Positions 8,988 through 19,135 of a DNA stretch of 64,000 bases are shown in pieces. The translations under genes were made by a program, and so were the position numbers. The notes below the pieces were generated by a model. The model searched no databases and was not told the DNA's origin. It saw only the letters and a program-made list of their open reading frames with translations. How positions within the stretch are numbered: position 1 is the first letter of the stretch; every line of letters begins with the position of its first letter. Origin of the DNA: Methanolobus psychrophilus R15 (lineage in GTDB: Archaea > Halobacteriota > Methanosarcinia > Methanosarcinales > Methanosarcinaceae); contig CP003083.1 in NCBI GenBank assembly GCA_000306725.1, positions 806,001-870,000 on the forward strand, read 5' to 3'.

Positions 8988-9114
8988 CAAAGGATAATAG
9001 TTCTTTATCTAATTGAAGACATCGAAAGAGAGAGCATTGCCATTACTAGCATATGTTGCCATCAGTGACCATTGTTGTCATCATATGCTTACAACAAACG
9101 CTTTTGTCATCGAT

Positions 9115-12100
9115 TCACTCATCATGGCCCTGATCCACAATGATAAATGTAAAAGTGCTTCCTTTTCCTTCCTCACTTTCCACCCATATCTTTCCATCGT
9201 GCATCTCAACAAATCGCTTGGCAAGTGCAAGTCCCAGACCTGTACCCCCATATCTTCTTTTGTTCGATGCATCTACCTGCATGAAAGGATCGAATATCTC
9301 CTCCAGCCGTTGTACGGGAATGCCGATTCCGGTATCTGAAACGGATACCTCGAGAATGTTATCGGCCCGCCTGGCAACGACTGAGACCTTACCATTGTCC
9401 GGAGTAAACTTGATAGCATTACTCAGCAGATTATACATGATCTGCTTGAGCTTTAATTTGTCAGCAAATATACCCGGGTCCTGAACATCATCCATTATAT
9501 CTATCTCAATACTCTTTCGTAATGACAGGGGATACAGAGATCTTTGGACCTCTCCAAGCAACTTTGAAACCGAGAAGTTTTCGCAGTCTAGTTCCATTTT
9601 ACCTGCTTCGACCTTTGACAGGTCCAAAACGTCATTTATCACTTCAAGGAGATGTTTGCCGCTTTTCAGGATATGGTCAACGAATTGGACTTGCTTATCG
9701 TTCAATTCACCAAACTTCTGCGTGCTCAGAATATCTGAAAAACCAATTACAGCCGTAAGAGGAGTGCGTAGTTCATGGCTCATATTGGCCAGGAACTCCG
9801 ATTTGATACGGTTGTTCTCTTCTGCCATCATTTTGGCTTCTATCAGGGAATGCTCGGCTTTTTTACGATCAGTGATGTCACGATAGTTCAACAAGACCCC
9901 CTTTATAGCAGGGTCATGCAATAGATTGATACCTGTGAACTCAATCCATTTATAACTGCCATTCTTGCAAAGATACCTGGATTCCCCGGTTGATATAGCT
10001 CCTGGTTTCTCCAGAATCGTCGAAAAGACTTTCTGCGTGCTTACATAGTCATCCGGATGAATGTTCTTCCATGCAGGGACTCCAATGATCTCCTCCGGTC
10101 TCCAGCCAAACCACCGTTCAATATTCGGGCTTTTGAAGTTATTTATCCCATCTTTGTCTACGATAGCGATAATATCGGCAATGTTTGTGATCATGGCATT
10201 CAGTTTGGCTTCGCTTTCCCTTAATGATCCCTCTGCGTTCTTCTGTTCTGTTATGTCCCTGAATTCTACTACACGGACCTGCTTCCCCTTGTAAGGGATA
10301 TTCTTTGCTTCCAGCCTGGCCGGGTACTCAGTGCCGTCTTTGTGAAGTCCCATTACTTCATAGGGTTCCTCAAAACCCGAGAGGATATTCTTCATTACAG
10401 TATCGCGGTAATCTTCTGCTATAAGCAGCAATCCATCCACTCCGATAAGTTCCTCAACGGTATAGCCCGAGATTTCCGAAAGGCCCAGGTTGCAGTCCAG
10501 AATGACACCTTTATCATGGATGGCGATACCTCCAAAGGATGCATTATGGAGTGACTTGAATCGCTCTTCACTCTCTTTAAGTGCCTCTTCCGCGTTCTTA
10601 CGATGGATAGCTTCACCGATACCGTCAGCCACGACCCGGAGAAGTTTGATATCGTCATCGTGCCATTCCCGTGCGTTCACACAATCGTCAAATCCGATGA
10701 ATCCCCAAAACTCCGTCCCGGAGAATATCGGCAGAATCAGGACTGAAAGAATGCCCTGTTCTGCAAGGATCGTCCTGTCAGGTTCATTCAGTTCCTCCAC
10801 TAAATGTGCATAATATTGCTCTGACTGCAATGTTGCAAGAAGCGTCGAGGATCCTTCACTATATGGCAGACGTTTGAGGACAGGATTATCAATTTGCTCA
10901 GTGACACCATCGCCAACAACCTCGTATATCTGGGACATGCAAAGACCAAGCTCTGAATCCGTCTCATTCTGGAAGATATAGGACCTGCTATTATCAACAG
11001 CATGGTGGAGCTTCACCAGTATCCCGGGTAATATTGCATCCATGTCTTCCGGCTCAAGCAGGAGATGCATACATTCCACTGTTGCAAGCTCGTAGTCAAG
11101 CCTTCTTTTTAGCTCTTCTTCGACCTTTCTCCGTTTATCTTCGATCTCGAACTTGTAGAATGCAAATCCCAGATCATCTGCCACTTCCCGGAAAAGATGC
11201 TGTTCTTCCTCAAGACTGGCATATTCCAAGGGAACCGACACTGTCAGGGTGCCATATAAAGTATTATTGTACTGCAGACAATAACACATAACGGCACGTT
11301 CTGAATATTCATGCGCTAAAGGACAAGCTGAACAACTTTCATCAGTGTTGCTTATGATTGTGATCTGTCTGGTCCCAAGAGCATTCTTCATACATACAGG
11401 GAATATACCCTGCTCCAGCTGTTTGCTAAATGCTTCTAAATTATCATCACAACCCGAAAAGGCTGTTGATATTACAGCTCCATCATGATCAAATACAGCA
11501 ATCCATGCATTATAATATCCCAGAGTCTCGGTCAGGTTCTGGCAGGCTTTTTCAATAAGTTGTGCAGGATCATTCTCCTTGGTGATGAGCTGGTTCACAT
11601 TTCTGATTCCCAGGAGGACTTTTTTCAGATGGTTTTCACGTTCTTCGGCCTGCTTATATTCGGTGATGTCTTGGAACGAGCCTATGATCTTTTTGACCTT
11701 ACAATTCTCAATGACAGGTTTTCCTATTGTACGGACCCACTTAGTATTGCCTTTTGCAGTTACCATTTCCAGTTCAAGGTCATAGGGCATGGCATTGTTT
11801 ATAGCCGCATTTGTAGCCTCGGTGATTTTCTGCTTCGATGCCCCTGTATAGAAACCGATACCTTTTTCCACGTTAGTTGGATCGAGAGGATCCATATCGT
11901 GGATGCGGGCAACTTCTTCTGTCCAGGTGCCCTCTAAGATTTCTGCATCGAACTCCCAACCTCCAACTTTGGCCATTTCTCCGGTGCGTTTGAGCAAATC
12001 CAGCAAGTACTGAGCTTTTTCTTCTGCCAGCTTGCGTTCTGTGATATCTCTGGAGATACTAAGGACCACTTGCTTTCCATTATAGACCACCAGGCTGGAT

Positions 12101-12651
12101 TTTATCTCCACAGGTATTGTCTTTCCATCTTTAGCAACGTGAGTAGTTTCAAATACCTGGCTCAGGTCGGTCCTCATTCGACCAACCAGACCACTCACCT
12201 CTTCCGGGCTTAATGTGGCATCAATGTCTTCAGGCCTCATGTTAAGCAGTTCTTCCCTGGAATAGCCCAAAGCATTAACGACAGAATCATTTACATCGAT
12301 TATATTCCCATCAAAGTCAATGACCCATACCTTGTCAGTCATCCCGTTGATCAATGACCTATACTTCTCTTCGCTTTCACGCAATTCTTCCTTGGTCTTT
12401 AAAAGAACTTTCTGTGATGTAAGGAGTGACTCTGTCCGTGGTTTCAGATAGAAGTACAATAGTGAGCCAGTGACAATGACAAAGCCCCATCCTTTATAGG
12501 TCTGAAGCCTGGAGTACAAGACCATATCTGAGACAAACCATCCCAGAAAAGTGTCTGAGAATATGACCCAGGCACTGGCCAGAAGAAGATACAGAATAGT
12601 AACTCTCTGTATCCCTGTTATTTCTTTTTCGATACTGGCCTGGATGCTCAT
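9115..12651 (-). CDS. Multi-PAS/GAF membrane sensor histidine kinase
   Basis: 1178 aa. Two transmembrane segments lie at about 18-40 and 52-68. They are followed by PAS domains (about 85-205 and 215-330), a GAF-like domain (about 350-500) with a Cys-rich stretch, a second GAF (about 525-690), two more PAS domains (about 700-815 and 820-940), a HisKA domain with the phospho-acceptor His in NMSHELRTPL (about 960) and a HATPase domain with DTGIGI and GGTGLGLALAKR boxes. No receiver domain or response regulator gene is nearby. GATGAGG precedes the ATG. The Cys residues (single Cys near 418, CSACP near 440, CYC near 457) could bind heme or metal or sense redox, as proposed for some Methanosarcina kinases; this is inference. 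Confidence 0.92.
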   Translation of the reverse strand: MSIQASIEKEITGIQRVTILYLLLASAWVIFSDTFLGWFVSDMVLYSRLQTYKGWGFVIVTGSLLYFYLKPRTESLLTSQKVLLKTKEELRESEEKYRSLINGMTDKVWVIDFDGNIIDVNDSVVNALGYSREELLNMRPEDIDATLSPEEVSGLVGRMRTDLSQVFETTHVAKDGKTIPVEIKSSLVVYNGKQVVLSISRDITERKLAEEKAQYLLDLLKRTGEMAKVGGWEFDAEILEGTWTEEVARIHDMDPLDPTNVEKGIGFYTGASKQKITEATNAAINNAMPYDLELEMVTAKGNTKWVRTIGKPVIENCKVKKIIGSFQDITEYKQAEERENHLKKVLLGIRNVNQLITKENDPAQLIEKACQNLTETLGYYNAWIAVFDHDGAVISTAFSGCDDNLEAFSKQLEQGIFPVCMKNALGTRQITIISNTDESCSACPLAHEYSERAVMCYCLQYNNTLYGTLTVSVPLEYASLEEEQHLFREVADDLGFAFYKFEIEDKRRKVEEELKRRLDYELATVECMHLLLEPEDMDAILPGILVKLHHAVDNSRSYIFQNETDSELGLCMSQIYEVVGDGVTEQIDNPVLKRLPYSEGSSTLLATLQSEQYYAHLVEELNEPDRTILAEQGILSVLILPIFSGTEFWGFIGFDDCVNAREWHDDDIKLLRVVADGIGEAIHRKNAEEALKESEERFKSLHNASFGGIAIHDKGVILDCNLGLSEISGYTVEELIGVDGLLLIAEDYRDTVMKNILSGFEEPYEVMGLHKDGTEYPARLEAKNIPYKGKQVRVVEFRDITEQKNAEGSLRESEAKLNAMITNIADIIAIVDKDGINNFKSPNIERWFGWRPEEIIGVPAWKNIHPDDYVSTQKVFSTILEKPGAISTGESRYLCKNGSYKWIEFTGINLLHDPAIKGVLLNYRDITDRKKAEHSLIEAKMMAEENNRIKSEFLANMSHELRTPLTAVIGFSDILSTQKFGELNDKQVQFVDHILKSGKHLLEVINDVLDLSKVEAGKMELDCENFSVSKLLGEVQRSLYPLSLRKSIEIDIMDDVQDPGIFADKLKLKQIMYNLLSNAIKFTPDNGKVSVVARRADNILEVSVSDTGIGIPVQRLEEIFDPFMQVDASNKRRYGGTGLGLALAKRFVEMHDGKIWVESEEGKGSTFTFIIVDQGHDE

Positions 12652-12986
12652 AGATTAGCCTCATCAATAAAATCAGATTTTGAAGTTTAGATTGATGCAA
12701 TAATAAATTATACGTGCATATTAATATATTTTCCATCGTGCATTCGCTTTCAACATACACTCCATTAATCCTTACTGCCCTTTGCCATAATAACTTTGTT
12801 CTGAAGGAGCATTATTCAAAGGAATCTATGGAATGTAAAAGTTATTTAATATCCACACTCGGTCCCTACAGATATGTATATATATCATTATTTCATGCTT
12901 GACAGCAAAAATTATACAAGCGTCGCTGTTTATGAAAATGTACCGGAATAAACTGAACTGATAACTTTTCGGGATAAGAGGATAAA
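12652..12986. other. Divergent intergenic region, histidine kinase / aroA
   Basis: 335 nt of AT-rich sequence between divergent genes, with no credible open frame. A TATATATAT stretch at about 12877-12886 could serve aroA with a leader of about 85 nt, and AATAATAAATTATA at about 12698-12712 could serve the kinase. I see no RNA gene or strong hairpin. Confidence 0.5.
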
Positions 12987-14267
12987 ATGAAAGTATCTGC
13001 CGGCATCTCCAAAATCAATGGTGAAGTATTTGCACCGTCTTCAAAAAGCTATACACACAGGGCCATCACTATTGCCTCGCTCTCGCAGGAGTGTATTGTC
13101 AACAGGCCACTCCTGTCAGCCGATACCCTGGCAACAGTAAGAGCCTGCGAAGCCTTCGGTGCACGTATTGACAGGCAGGATGACAGGCTGGTAGTCCACG
13201 GATTCGGGGGAAAGCCAAATTTGCCGGATAATGTTATCGATGTTGCGAATTCCGGCACTACTTTGAGATTCATGACAGCCATTTCTGCCCTGCTGAAAGG
13301 CACGACTGTACTGACAGGGGACAGCTCCATCAGGACGCGTCCCAACAAACCCCTCCTTGAAGTTCTGAATGATCTGGGAGTAGAGGCATTTTCCACCCGT
13401 GACAACGGATGTGCGCCAATCGTTGTAAAAGGCAGGCTCAACGGCGGCACTGCTACGATAGATGGCTCCATAAGTTCCCAGTTCATCTCTGCTTTGCTCA
13501 TAGCCTGTCCTCTCACAGCCAACGATACTGTAATTTCCATAAAAGGCAATCTTAAGTCCAGACCATACGTGGATGTCACGATCGAACTTCTAAGACAGGC
13601 GAGTGTGGAAATAATCGTGGAAGAGAACGGCAATATTAGTTTCATCATCCCTGCAGGCCAGAAGTATAATCTCAGGGAGTATACGGTTCCAGGCGATTTC
13701 TCATCAGCTTCCTATCTGCTCGCGGCTGCAGCCATCACAAGGTCCTCTGTCGTTGTCAAGAACCTTTTCCCCTCAAAGCAGGGCGACGTTGAGATCATCG
13801 ATGTGCTCAGGCGCATGGGAGCTGACATATCATGGAACATGGAAGAAGGCATCGTGAGCGTGGCAGGGGACAGGAAACTCAAAGGCACTACATTCGATGC
13901 CGGGGCCACCCCTGACCTGGTGCCCACTATTGCGGTGCTGGCAGCATGCGCAGAGGGTGTCACGGTGATAGGAAATGCCGAACATGTCCGCTACAAGGAG
14001 ACCGACAGGCTACATGCGATGGCAATAGAACTCACAAAAATGGGAATCAATATCAAAGAAGAAAGGGACAGCCTTACAATAACCGGAGGGGAACTGCACG
14101 GTGCCGATGTACACGGCTGGCATGATCACAGGATAGTGATGTCACTTACAATTGCCGGCATGGTGGCAGGGAACACTACGGTCGATACGGTCGAGTCTAT
14201 TGATATATCCTACCCGGAGTTCTTTGAGGATATGAAATCCCTCGGAGCAGACCTGAAAGTATCCTGA
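12987..14267 (+). CDS. aroA: 3-phosphoshikimate 1-carboxyvinyltransferase (EPSP synthase)
   Basis: 426 aa, normal length. It joins phosphoenolpyruvate to shikimate-3-phosphate in the pathway to chorismate and aromatic amino acids. Visible family motifs are SSKSYTHRA near residue 20, NSGTTLRFM near 88, the phosphate-binding GDSSIRTRPNKPL, SSQFISALL, and the C-terminal KETDRLHAM and GWHDHRIVMS. AAGAGG lies seven bases before the ATG. It stands alone, and its 3' end faces the hydantoinase-like gene with a 50-nt gap. Confidence 0.96.
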   Translation: MKVSAGISKINGEVFAPSSKSYTHRAITIASLSQECIVNRPLLSADTLATVRACEAFGARIDRQDDRLVVHGFGGKPNLPDNVIDVANSGTTLRFMTAISALLKGTTVLTGDSSIRTRPNKPLLEVLNDLGVEAFSTRDNGCAPIVVKGRLNGGTATIDGSISSQFISALLIACPLTANDTVISIKGNLKSRPYVDVTIELLRQASVEIIVEENGNISFIIPAGQKYNLREYTVPGDFSSASYLLAAAAITRSSVVVKNLFPSKQGDVEIIDVLRRMGADISWNMEEGIVSVAGDRKLKGTTFDAGATPDLVPTIAVLAACAEGVTVIGNAEHVRYKETDRLHAMAIELTKMGINIKEERDSLTITGGELHGADVHGWHDHRIVMSLTIAGMVAGNTTVDTVESIDISYPEFFEDMKSLGADLKVS

Positions 14268-14317
14268 GATCCCAAGGATAATTAGAAAAACAAAAAGTGA
14301 AGGGAACTAACCTCCAT

Positions 14318-16369
14318 TCATTTCCCGGAATACGAGAACTCTGAAGCTTTGCGGGAGCTGATGGCTTTCTTTCTCATGTAATCAGGAACCACATCCTTTT
14401 CGACCACTGCCCGGGATGTGCCTATGCCCACCACAATGACCTTGGTCTCAACAGGCTCTTCCCCTTCCCTGATAGAAAGTTCTTTTCTTGTGACTTCGAT
14501 CTCCACCTCACTGGGAGAATATCCTGCTGCCTGCATGTAGTCCATTACAAGTTTCTTTCCGGTGACGATTGCATATTCAATGGCTTCCAGATGCTCGGCG
14601 AATATATACCTGCCGTCAGGGGCGAACACAAAGTATTTCAGGACCTCCTTTGCATTCTTCAGTTCCTCAAGAGTTACATCCTCACCGGTTATGGGAGCAA
14701 AATCCCTCTTAACAAGTATCTCCACACGCTTGATGCCTTTACCCACAAGGGCGCCTACTGCATTGCCTACACTTGAATGTTCGGGGACCACTATTTGGGC
14801 ATCTATGAGCTTTTCCATCTCTTCCTTAAAGGCACCTACAGGACCGCCCAGCAGTACGACAGGAGTTTCTATCTTAAAGCGGGTGAAGTTCTCACCGGAG
14901 AGGATCCTGTCAACAACAGATTCAGGGATGCCTTCCACCAGATACGAGATAAGGTCGTGAGCCATATTCTTTGCTACCTTCCGCCTTACCTCGGTGCAGA
15001 ACTCCTCTTTTGTCATTCTTACAAACTTTGAAAGCCTTTCAGCGCCTATGATCGATGCTTCGGCATCCCACAGCCTGAATTCACTAAGCACATGCAATGC
15101 GTCGGTAGGCGTGAATGCGATTGCCTGGACAAGACGTTTCTGGATAAGGCTGTCCAGTGATCTGACGCCGGGCTGCTTCTTAAGCCGGAGGAAGAGTTCA
15201 TGATATGATATCGGCACGCTCTGTATGGCATCATATACCTCTTCCTCGAACTTGTTAAGCTCCATAGGCTTTGTAGCCGTCCTTACAAAGAACTTAGTAG
15301 GCTGCACGTTCTCGCAGAACAGCTTTCTGGAAGGTGCCTTGCACTCCTGGAGTTTGGCCATGAAACCCGGATACTCGACTGCGGCACGACACAGCGGGAT
15401 GACTCTCCGGGGGCCTATGAACATCCGCTCATCGTGGACCCATACATGGCTGTCGCCGCCTGTTGCAGAGGTTTCCATTTTTATGGCTTTCACCATGGTC
15501 TTCCAGCCGCCGACAACAGCTCCCTGGTCACTGAGCTCCGGGATACCGTTTCTGATAAGTGCGACGTCGGTGCTTGTACCTCCTACATCCACCATTGCAC
15601 ATGTATCATATCCTGTAAGGTATGCCGCACCTACAAGACTGGCAGCGGGCCCTGAGAAAATAGATTCGATGGGTCTCTCAAGTGCCTCTTCCATGCCGAC
15701 CACCGAACCGTCACATTTGAGCATTAGAAGATTGGCATCAATGCCCCTTGAACTGATATCCTGCATAATGGACTGGATGAACTTATGAGTGATAGGAAGC
15801 AGCTGGGCGTTCAGGTAGGCAGTTATGGAACGGTCATATGCTCCCACTTCCTGCGAGAGTTCGTGCCCGCATACTACCGGCAGCCCTGTAAGGTCCCTAA
15901 TGATCTTCTTCACCCTGAGCTCATGATCCGAATTCCTGTTGCTGAAAAAAGAAGATACTGCAAACGCTGCAACATGGTCTTTTATTTCCGCTGCGAACCT
16001 TTTAACCCCTTCCTCATCCAGGGGCGTAGCTTCCTCTCCATTACTGGTATGTCCTCCGCTAAGCTGCACGTAGTACTTTGCGGGAAAACCTTCCTTCGGA
16101 ATCACATAATCCCCTACCAGTATCACACCTACAGGGAAGCCGGTGTCCTCAAGTATGGTATTTGTGGACAGGGTCGTTGAAACAGAGACCAGTTTCACAT
16201 CTTTCACATAATCAGGTGTCAGCCCATCAATGACTTTTTTAATGCCGCTTATAGGGTCAGGATATGTGGTGAGTACCTTGGCAGACTCCAATATCACACC
16301 ATCCGAGTCACGAACTATAACAGCGTCCGTAAACGTTCCACCTGCATCTATTCCCAGACTGTATTGCAT
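14318..16369 (-). CDS. Hydantoinase/oxoprolinase family protein (HyuA-like)
   Basis: 683 aa. The actin-fold ATPase pattern of the HyuA/5-oxoprolinase family is clear: GIDAGGTFTDAVI at the N-terminus, an STNTILE segment, ELSQEVGAYDRS, and a second phosphate loop DVGGTSTDVALI near residue 258. Members hydrolyse ATP to open or carboxylate small cyclic amides or ketones. The second (HyuB) subunit that usually partners catalytic forms is not adjacent, so the substrate is unknown. GAAGGAG precedes the ATG, and a GAATATAACTT TATA-like box lies upstream. It is downstream of mcrA on the same strand but separated from it by a terminator. Confidence 0.85.
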   Translation of the reverse strand: MQYSLGIDAGGTFTDAVIVRDSDGVILESAKVLTTYPDPISGIKKVIDGLTPDYVKDVKLVSVSTTLSTNTILEDTGFPVGVILVGDYVIPKEGFPAKYYVQLSGGHTSNGEEATPLDEEGVKRFAAEIKDHVAAFAVSSFFSNRNSDHELRVKKIIRDLTGLPVVCGHELSQEVGAYDRSITAYLNAQLLPITHKFIQSIMQDISSRGIDANLLMLKCDGSVVGMEEALERPIESIFSGPAASLVGAAYLTGYDTCAMVDVGGTSTDVALIRNGIPELSDQGAVVGGWKTMVKAIKMETSATGGDSHVWVHDERMFIGPRRVIPLCRAAVEYPGFMAKLQECKAPSRKLFCENVQPTKFFVRTATKPMELNKFEEEVYDAIQSVPISYHELFLRLKKQPGVRSLDSLIQKRLVQAIAFTPTDALHVLSEFRLWDAEASIIGAERLSKFVRMTKEEFCTEVRRKVAKNMAHDLISYLVEGIPESVVDRILSGENFTRFKIETPVVLLGGPVGAFKEEMEKLIDAQIVVPEHSSVGNAVGALVGKGIKRVEILVKRDFAPITGEDVTLEELKNAKEVLKYFVFAPDGRYIFAEHLEAIEYAIVTGKKLVMDYMQAAGYSPSEVEIEVTRKELSIREGEEPVETKVIVVGIGTSRAVVEKDVVPDYMRKKAISSRKASEFSYSGK

Positions 16370-16479
16370 GTTGCGCGCTCCTTCAAAAATGGATATGGTA
16401 AGTTATATTCAGAAAGTATGTCAAAAACAAGGGTTTTGCAATATTTAAGCATTACCAATAACAATGGATAAGGAAGAAT

Positions 16480-16556
16480 GTATCAGAAATCCGCGTTCAT
16501 CAGTTGTCATTTCAGACACGGATTAACGAAGATTCACACAGATGAACTGCATTCAT
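16480..16556. repeat. Intergenic sequence resembling a widespread dispersed repeat phrase
   Basis: The segment contains ATCCGCGTTCATC, CACGGATTAACGAAGATTC and CACAGATGAAC in succession, alternating motifs of a kind I recall from dispersed intergenic elements in many prokaryotic genomes. Only one copy is present in this window, so repetition cannot be shown here. It lies in the 274-nt gap between the mcrA terminator and the hydantoinase-like gene, which otherwise shows nothing. Confidence 0.3.
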
Positions 16557-16589
16557 GGATATTGTGATCCGAAGAGTCTCAAAGCATGA

Positions 16590-16628
16590 AGCACAAAAAA
16601 GAAAAGAGAAGTAGGCATGAAGCCTACT
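16590..16628 (-). terminator. Terminator of the mcr operon
   Basis: On the minus strand a 7-bp stem (AGTAGGC and GCCTACT) with a 5-nt loop follows mcrA by about 15 nt and runs into a pyrimidine stretch ending in TTTTTT. It is the expected end of the mcrBDCGA transcript. Confidence 0.7.
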
Positions 16629-16643
16629 TTTGCTCTATATTGT

Positions 16644-18362
16644 TTACTTTGCCGGGATGATGAGTGATCTCTCACCAGCAGGCTCGAACTCTCTGAGAGC
16701 TCCCCTACCGAATTCCTTCCTTGGAGCAGTGAAGTCAAAGGGCAGGAGTTCGTCTGCGAAACAGACCTTGATGAGTGGGTTGACAGCGAATGCGTCTCCA
16801 CGGCCTGCGTGTGCAGCGGATGTGATACCGGAGTATCCACCCTGGTGTCCTACGTTCATTGCGTAGTTGGGGTAGTTTGGTCCACGGAGCTCAAGAGCCA
16901 GACCTTCGTCGGACTGGTAGGACAACACGTTTGTTGCACCACACTGGTCCTGGAGGTCGTAACCGAAGAAACCGAGACGGCCGTGTGCTTCCTTGTGCAG
17001 GTACATTGAGAGGTACCATGCGGAAAGACCGGCATTTCCGTTTCCGGTTGCAATTGCTGTTGCACAGCCTGCTGCTGCGGAAAGGCTTGTTGCCCTCTGG
17101 GAACCTCCGAAGTGGTCCTCGAGTGTTGTCGGGTATTTCTCGTAGTTCTCCAGACCGTAGATGGTGGACTCTGTTGCAATGTCCTTGACAACTTCGAGGG
17201 TTGCCTTGACCTTGTTGTCCTTACCGGTCTTTGCTGCACCATCGTACTTGTCATTGATGTAGTCTACATCGTAGTAGAGGTTGTCATCAAGGATGTTGTT
17301 GGTGTATGCAGCTGTTGCGTACTGTGTGAAACCGACACCACCGGACATGTATGATCCAAGCCAGATCTGGTCGTAGAGCATACAGCCTCCGCCTACTACC
17401 TCAAGGGCGACCTTTGCAGGGTCCTCAGGTGTTACACGGCTGGTCTGGATGATATCTGCGAAGTGACCGAAGGAGATTCCTCCTGGCTCGTTTGGACCAC
17501 GTGCACGCCTTGCAGGGAGCATCTCACCCATTGAGAGCACACCTGCGTGCTTTGCTGCATATGAAAGGTCAGCTACTGCTGCTTCACCGGCACACATGCT
17601 GTATGCGGAGATGAAGGACATACCGACCTGCATAGCCATCCACCTGCTTGTCTGTGCACCGTCTGTTACTCTGCTGACGATGGTTGGGATGTGGGCTGCC
17701 TGCCAGCTTGTCTTGCCTATTGCTGCCTTGATGGTCTCTGCCTGTTCTGCAGGGAACTGCTTGTTGATGTCGATAAGGAACTGCTTGTCGATCTCATCTG
17801 CAAGTTCGTCGTCACCGGTGAACACCTTGACATAACAGTCGTCTACAAGTGCAGGGTGGGTTTCGACCATGTGTTCCTGAACTACTGCTCCTCCCGGGAG
17901 TGCGTGGTTGAGGGTCTCAAGGTAGTGGTTGATGGTCTCTGGTGTGACTTCGATACCGAGTCTTTTCTCGAGTGTCTCGTGTGCCATGTCCATACCGACG
18001 ACCACAGTCCTCCTGATGTCGTCCCACATCTGCTGCATTGCAGCGTTGTTGACGTAGTGGAGGTCATCGATCTCGACCATCATGTCCGTGCCGGATATGA
18101 AGGATGGGGTAAGTGCTCTCTGACCGAGTGGTATACCACCGCAGTGCATCATTGGGTTGTAACCGACAAGCCCTCTCTTCTTTGCTATTTCCTGACCTGC
18201 CTTCTTCATTTCAACTTTACGGGGGTTCTGCTCGACACCAAGCCTGTAGTACTTACCGACCATGTCAGTGATCTCACCACCCTGCATCTTGTTAGATCCA
18301 TGTTCCTTTGTGAACTTGATTTCCATGTGTTTTGCAAACATCTTCTTTCTGTCATTTGCCAT
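16644..18362 (-). CDS. mcrA: Methyl-coenzyme M reductase subunit alpha
   Basis: 572 aa. Catalytic subunit of the F430-containing McrABG hexamer that releases methane from methyl-coenzyme M and coenzyme B in the cytoplasm. Hallmarks are the YNPMMH segment, [18 protein letters not shown], the [14 protein letters not shown] arginine region, [19 protein letters not shown], and [15 protein letters not shown], which carries the sites for thioglycine, didehydroaspartate and S-methylcysteine in well-studied enzymes. An upstream GTG and ATG are in frame; the ATG at 18362 was chosen because GAGGTGAT lies four bases before it and homologs begin there. Last gene of mcrBDCGA, 14 nt after mcrG. Confidence 0.98.
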   Translation of the reverse strand: MANDRKKMFAKHMEIKFTKEHGSNKMQGGEITDMVGKYYRLGVEQNPRKVEMKKAGQEIAKKRGLVGYNPMMHCGGIPLGQRALTPSFISGTDMMVEIDDLHYVNNAAMQQMWDDIRRTVVVGMDMAHETLEKRLGIEVTPETINHYLETLNHALPGGAVVQEHMVETHPALVDDCYVKVFTGDDELADEIDKQFLIDINKQFPAEQAETIKAAIGKTSWQAAHIPTIVSRVTDGAQTSRWMAMQVGMSFISAYSMCAGEAAVADLSYAAKHAGVLSMGEMLPARRARGPNEPGGISFGHFADIIQTSRVTPEDPAKVALEVVGGGCMLYDQIWLGSYMSGGVGFTQYATAAYTNNILDDNLYYDVDYINDKYDGAAKTGKDNKVKATLEVVKDIATESTIYGLENYEKYPTTLEDHFGGSQRATSLSAAAGCATAIATGNGNAGLSAWYLSMYLHKEAHGRLGFFGYDLQDQCGATNVLSYQSDEGLALELRGPNYPNYAMNVGHQGGYSGITSAAHAGRGDAFAVNPLIKVCFADELLPFDFTAPRKEFGRGALREFEPAGERSLIIPAK

Positions 18363-18376
18363 TATCATCACCTCAT

Positions 18377-19123
18377 TTATTCAGGCTTGAAGCCGTAGAT
18401 GGTTCTCTTGTCGAATACTCTGTGGACCCACTCAATGACTTCCTTGTCATTTCTGAATGCGACATTGTCGACACGGTAAATGGTTGTCCTCTTTGCAGCC
18501 TCTTCTTCTGACATTGGCTTTCCGAGGTTGACCTTCTTGTCGATCGGCCTGCCTACCTGGTCCTTGTGCATTATGACGATGTTGCCTTCCTTCCTGGTCC
18601 TGTCAAGCATGTCGAACATTAAGCCATCTTCAGGAAGTCTCAGGGAGTGACCGTGGACTGTTGCGCCCCTCAGGCTTGCAAGTGCCGGGCAGGTCATCTC
18701 TGTCTCCAGCTGGAACTTTGCAACCTGTTCCATGTCTCTCTCACGGGCCTCAACGACCTGACGACCGGAGAGTGTACCTGGGTCGACACCTCTGAAGTTT
18801 ATAGCTGCTGCGTATGATCTGAAGTAAGGGGTTGCTGGTGCGTTGTACATAGAGTCAACGAACTGAACGTATCTTACTCTGTCACCGGCCTTTGCGCCTG
18901 GTGTTGCTTCTACGGTCTGCCTTATGGAGCAGTCTGGCTCACCCATTTCTGCAAGTGGTGGGTGGGTGCTTGGGTAGTCACTGCCCGGTGCACGGTGTCC
19001 AAGCATAAGTGTCAGGTCATCGTCGGAGATGTCTCTGAGCTTCTCCACTTTACCTGACATATGCTTCCTTCTGTTTTCTGCAACGGATGTTGCTCCTGGA
19101 TAAAACTGTGGTTTATATACCAT
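18377..19123 (-). CDS. mcrG: Methyl-coenzyme M reductase subunit gamma
   Basis: 248 aa. Structural subunit of the McrABG hexamer, helping to form the active-site channel and coenzyme sites. Family sequence is evident: [15 protein letters not shown] at the N-terminus, [39 protein letters not shown] and the C-terminal [22 protein letters not shown] precedes two in-frame ATGs; the second, at 19123, is correctly spaced and gives the usual N-terminus [10 protein letters not shown]. It sits 12 nt after mcrC. Confidence 0.98.
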   Translation of the reverse strand: MVYKPQFYPGATSVAENRRKHMSGKVEKLRDISDDDLTLMLGHRAPGSDYPSTHPPLAEMGEPDCSIRQTVEATPGAKAGDRVRYVQFVDSMYNAPATPYFRSYAAAINFRGVDPGTLSGRQVVEARERDMEQVAKFQLETEMTCPALASLRGATVHGHSLRLPEDGLMFDMLDRTRKEGNIVIMHKDQVGRPIDKKVNLGKPMSEEEAAKRTTIYRVDNVAFRNDKEVIEWVHRVFDKRTIYGFKPE

Positions 19124-19135
19124 AATCATTCACTC

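Noticed and set aside
16859-18398. Several open frames antisense or out of frame within mcrA
   Set aside because: They follow from the strong codon bias of mcrA and have no independent start signals.
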